A stretch of 64,000 nt of DNA from Pseudaquabacterium pictum (GTDB lineage Bacteria > Pseudomonadota > Gammaproteobacteria > Burkholderiales > Burkholderiaceae_C). The number at the start of each line of letters is the position of its first letter. Positions within the stretch are counted from its first letter, which is position 1. Location: contig NZ_BJCL01000011.1 in NCBI RefSeq assembly GCF_005403045.1, positions 96,832 to 160,831 of the forward strand, given 5' to 3'. This document shows positions 63,197 through 64,000 of this stretch, piece by piece. The notes under the pieces are model-generated. The model was not told the DNA's origin. It searched no databases and saw only the letters and a list, made by a program, of their open reading frames with translations. The translations under genes and the position numbers were made by a program.

Positions 63197-64000
63197 TCAG
63201 TGCAGCGCCAGGCCGGTGGCGCCGGCCTGGGCCGCCGCGCCGAGCAGCTGCTGCACCCGGGCCAGCAGTTCCTCCTCGGCATAGGGCTTGCCGAGCAGCA
63301 GGTTCACGCCGGCGGCCTGGGCCTGCGCCCGGTGGCGCTCGTCCGACGAGGTGATCATGATCACTGGCAGGTGGCTGAAGCGCGGATGCGCGCGCACCCG
63401 GCGCGTCAACTCGAAGCCGTCGACCTCGGGCATCTCCACGTCGGTGATCAGCAGGTCCGGCGATTCGGTGACCACGGCCTGCAGCGCGGCCGCGCCGTCT
63501 TCGGCCAGGAGCACCCGCCAGCCCTGCTTCTCCAGCAGCCGGCCGGTCTTCACCCGCACCACCTTGGAATCGTCAGCCAGCAGCACCACCGGCGGCCGGG
63601 CCGGTGCCGGGGCCACGGCGGCGGTCGGCGCGCGCAGCGCGGCGCGCGTGGCGGCTTCGGCCTGTGCGGCGGCCTGTTGTGCAGCGGCCTGTTGTGCAGC
63701 GGCCTGCTGTGCAGCGACCCGTTGTGCCGCGGCTTCAGCGCGGGCGGCAGCTTCTGCGCGCGCTGCGGCCTCGGCCCGTGCGGCTGCTTCCGCACGTGCG
63801 GCATCCGCCCGGGTGTTGGCTTCCGCCCGGGCAGCGGCGGCGGCACGGGCCTCGGCATCGGCGCGGGCCTGGGCGGCACGTTCGGCATCCAGCCTGGCGG
63901 TCTCCTCGGCCTTGCGCTGGCGGGCCAGGCGCAGGGCCTCGGTGGCGGCCTGGCGCTGGGCCTCCAGCAGCGCGGCGGCCTGGTCGGGGGCAGCCTCGGC
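63197..64000 (-). CDS. Ala-rich coiled-coil protein with C-terminal receiver domain, 5' end off the window
   Basis: The frame is open from the right edge to the stop at 63197 (267 codons plus stop). The upstream part is an Ala/Glu/Arg/Gln-rich helix with many AEAAAR and AAQQA repeats, TolA-like in composition. The last 135 residues are a receiver domain: VVLLADDSKVVRVK, TDVEMPEVDGFEL (phospho-acceptor Asp), VIMITSS and GKPYAEEELL. A shorter reading from the GTG at 63616 would give a stand-alone receiver, but the unbroken frame argues for the longer protein. The output is unknown. Confidence 0.8.
   Translation of the reverse strand, partial: AEAAPDQAAALLEAQRQAATEALRLARQRKAEETARLDAERAAQARADAEARAAAAARAEANTRADAARAEAAARAEAAARAEAAARAEAAAQRVAAQQAAAQQAAAQQAAAQAEAATRAALRAPTAAVAPAPARPPVVLLADDSKVVRVKTGRLLEKQGWRVLLAEDGAAALQAVVTESPDLLITDVEMPEVDGFELTRRVRAHPRFSHLPVIMITSSDERHRAQAQAAGVNLLLGKPYAEEELLARVQQLLGAAAQAGATGLALH
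63671..63715. repeat. Three 15-bp tandem repeats
   Basis: Unit GGCCTGTTGTGCAGC, two identical copies and a third with one change, in frame, encoding AAQQA on the minus strand. They lie in the Ala-rich linker of the receiver protein and could vary in number. Confidence 0.85.

Overview
The window is very GC-rich, with codon use to match, and nearly every gene points to a beta-proteobacterium of the order Burkholderiales, probably in the Leptothrix / Rubrivivax / Ideonella neighbourhood. The clues are orphan Bug-type tripartite-tricarboxylate receptors, PEP-CTERM sorted proteins, the mnmG-rsmG-parA order, MASE1 and GGDEF signalling proteins, and beta-proteobacterial FliA-type promoters. The family-level placement is inference. 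No rRNA, tRNA, CRISPR array, insertion sequence or phage module was recognised. The window looks like ordinary chromosome close to the replication origin: there is one perfect parS site and one near-perfect one at 40.2-41.2 kb.

Layout. 0-12.9 kb: small metabolic genes (aspartate dehydrogenase, SDR, Bug receptor, HAD phosphatase, DUF457 membrane protein, L,D-transpeptidase-like protein, M20 amidohydrolase, an SDR/flavin-monooxygenase pair, NIPSNAP plus aldo/keto reductase). 12.9-19.3 kb: a tandem-GGDEF protein, an MFS transporter, and a MerR regulator with a small protein, a methyltransferase and an FAD oxidoreductase, possibly a stress- or light-linked lipid-modification locus. 19.4-24.8 kb: a PEP-CTERM glycerophosphodiesterase, a small membrane protein with its own terminator, a chemoreceptor with a FliA promoter, DUF427, pirin and a nuclease-like protein. 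24.8-30.3 kb: a module of ECF sigma factor, cytoplasmic beta-domain protein, TPR-CHAT protease and subtilisin lipoprotein. This is the best candidate for a little-described system. 30.5-36.1 kb: a thioredoxin-TPR protein, then an operon of cysteine-less glutaredoxin, alpha/beta hydrolase and a NatAB-type ABC exporter.

36.1-38.4 kb: a LuxR-type solo regulator followed by a 20-residue ORF with its own hairpins, a DUF2892 remnant, DUF2061 and a YkgJ protein. 38.6-42.9 kb: mnmG, rsmG, parA and a GNAT protein; parB is missing from its usual place. 43.1-54.8 kb: a PAS-GGDEF-EAL protein with a FliA promoter, glutamate dehydrogenase, a TonB-dependent receptor, proC, a membrane-anchored solute-binding protein paired with a MASE1 hybrid kinase, and ubiA. 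54.8-64 kb: a second Bug receptor, psuG, a secreted tandem-repeat protein, a giant PEP-CTERM beta-strand-repeat protein, prfC with a 14-base homopolymer, and the C-terminal part of an Ala-rich receiver protein that runs off the right edge.

How the genes work together: several gene sets concern the surface-attached or motile switch (two GGDEF proteins, a chemoreceptor, two FliA promoters, PEP-CTERM surface proteins). Others handle envelope stress or proteolysis (sigma/CHAT/subtilisin). The origin-proximal block is housekeeping. All function calls are by eye from sequence; no database search was run.
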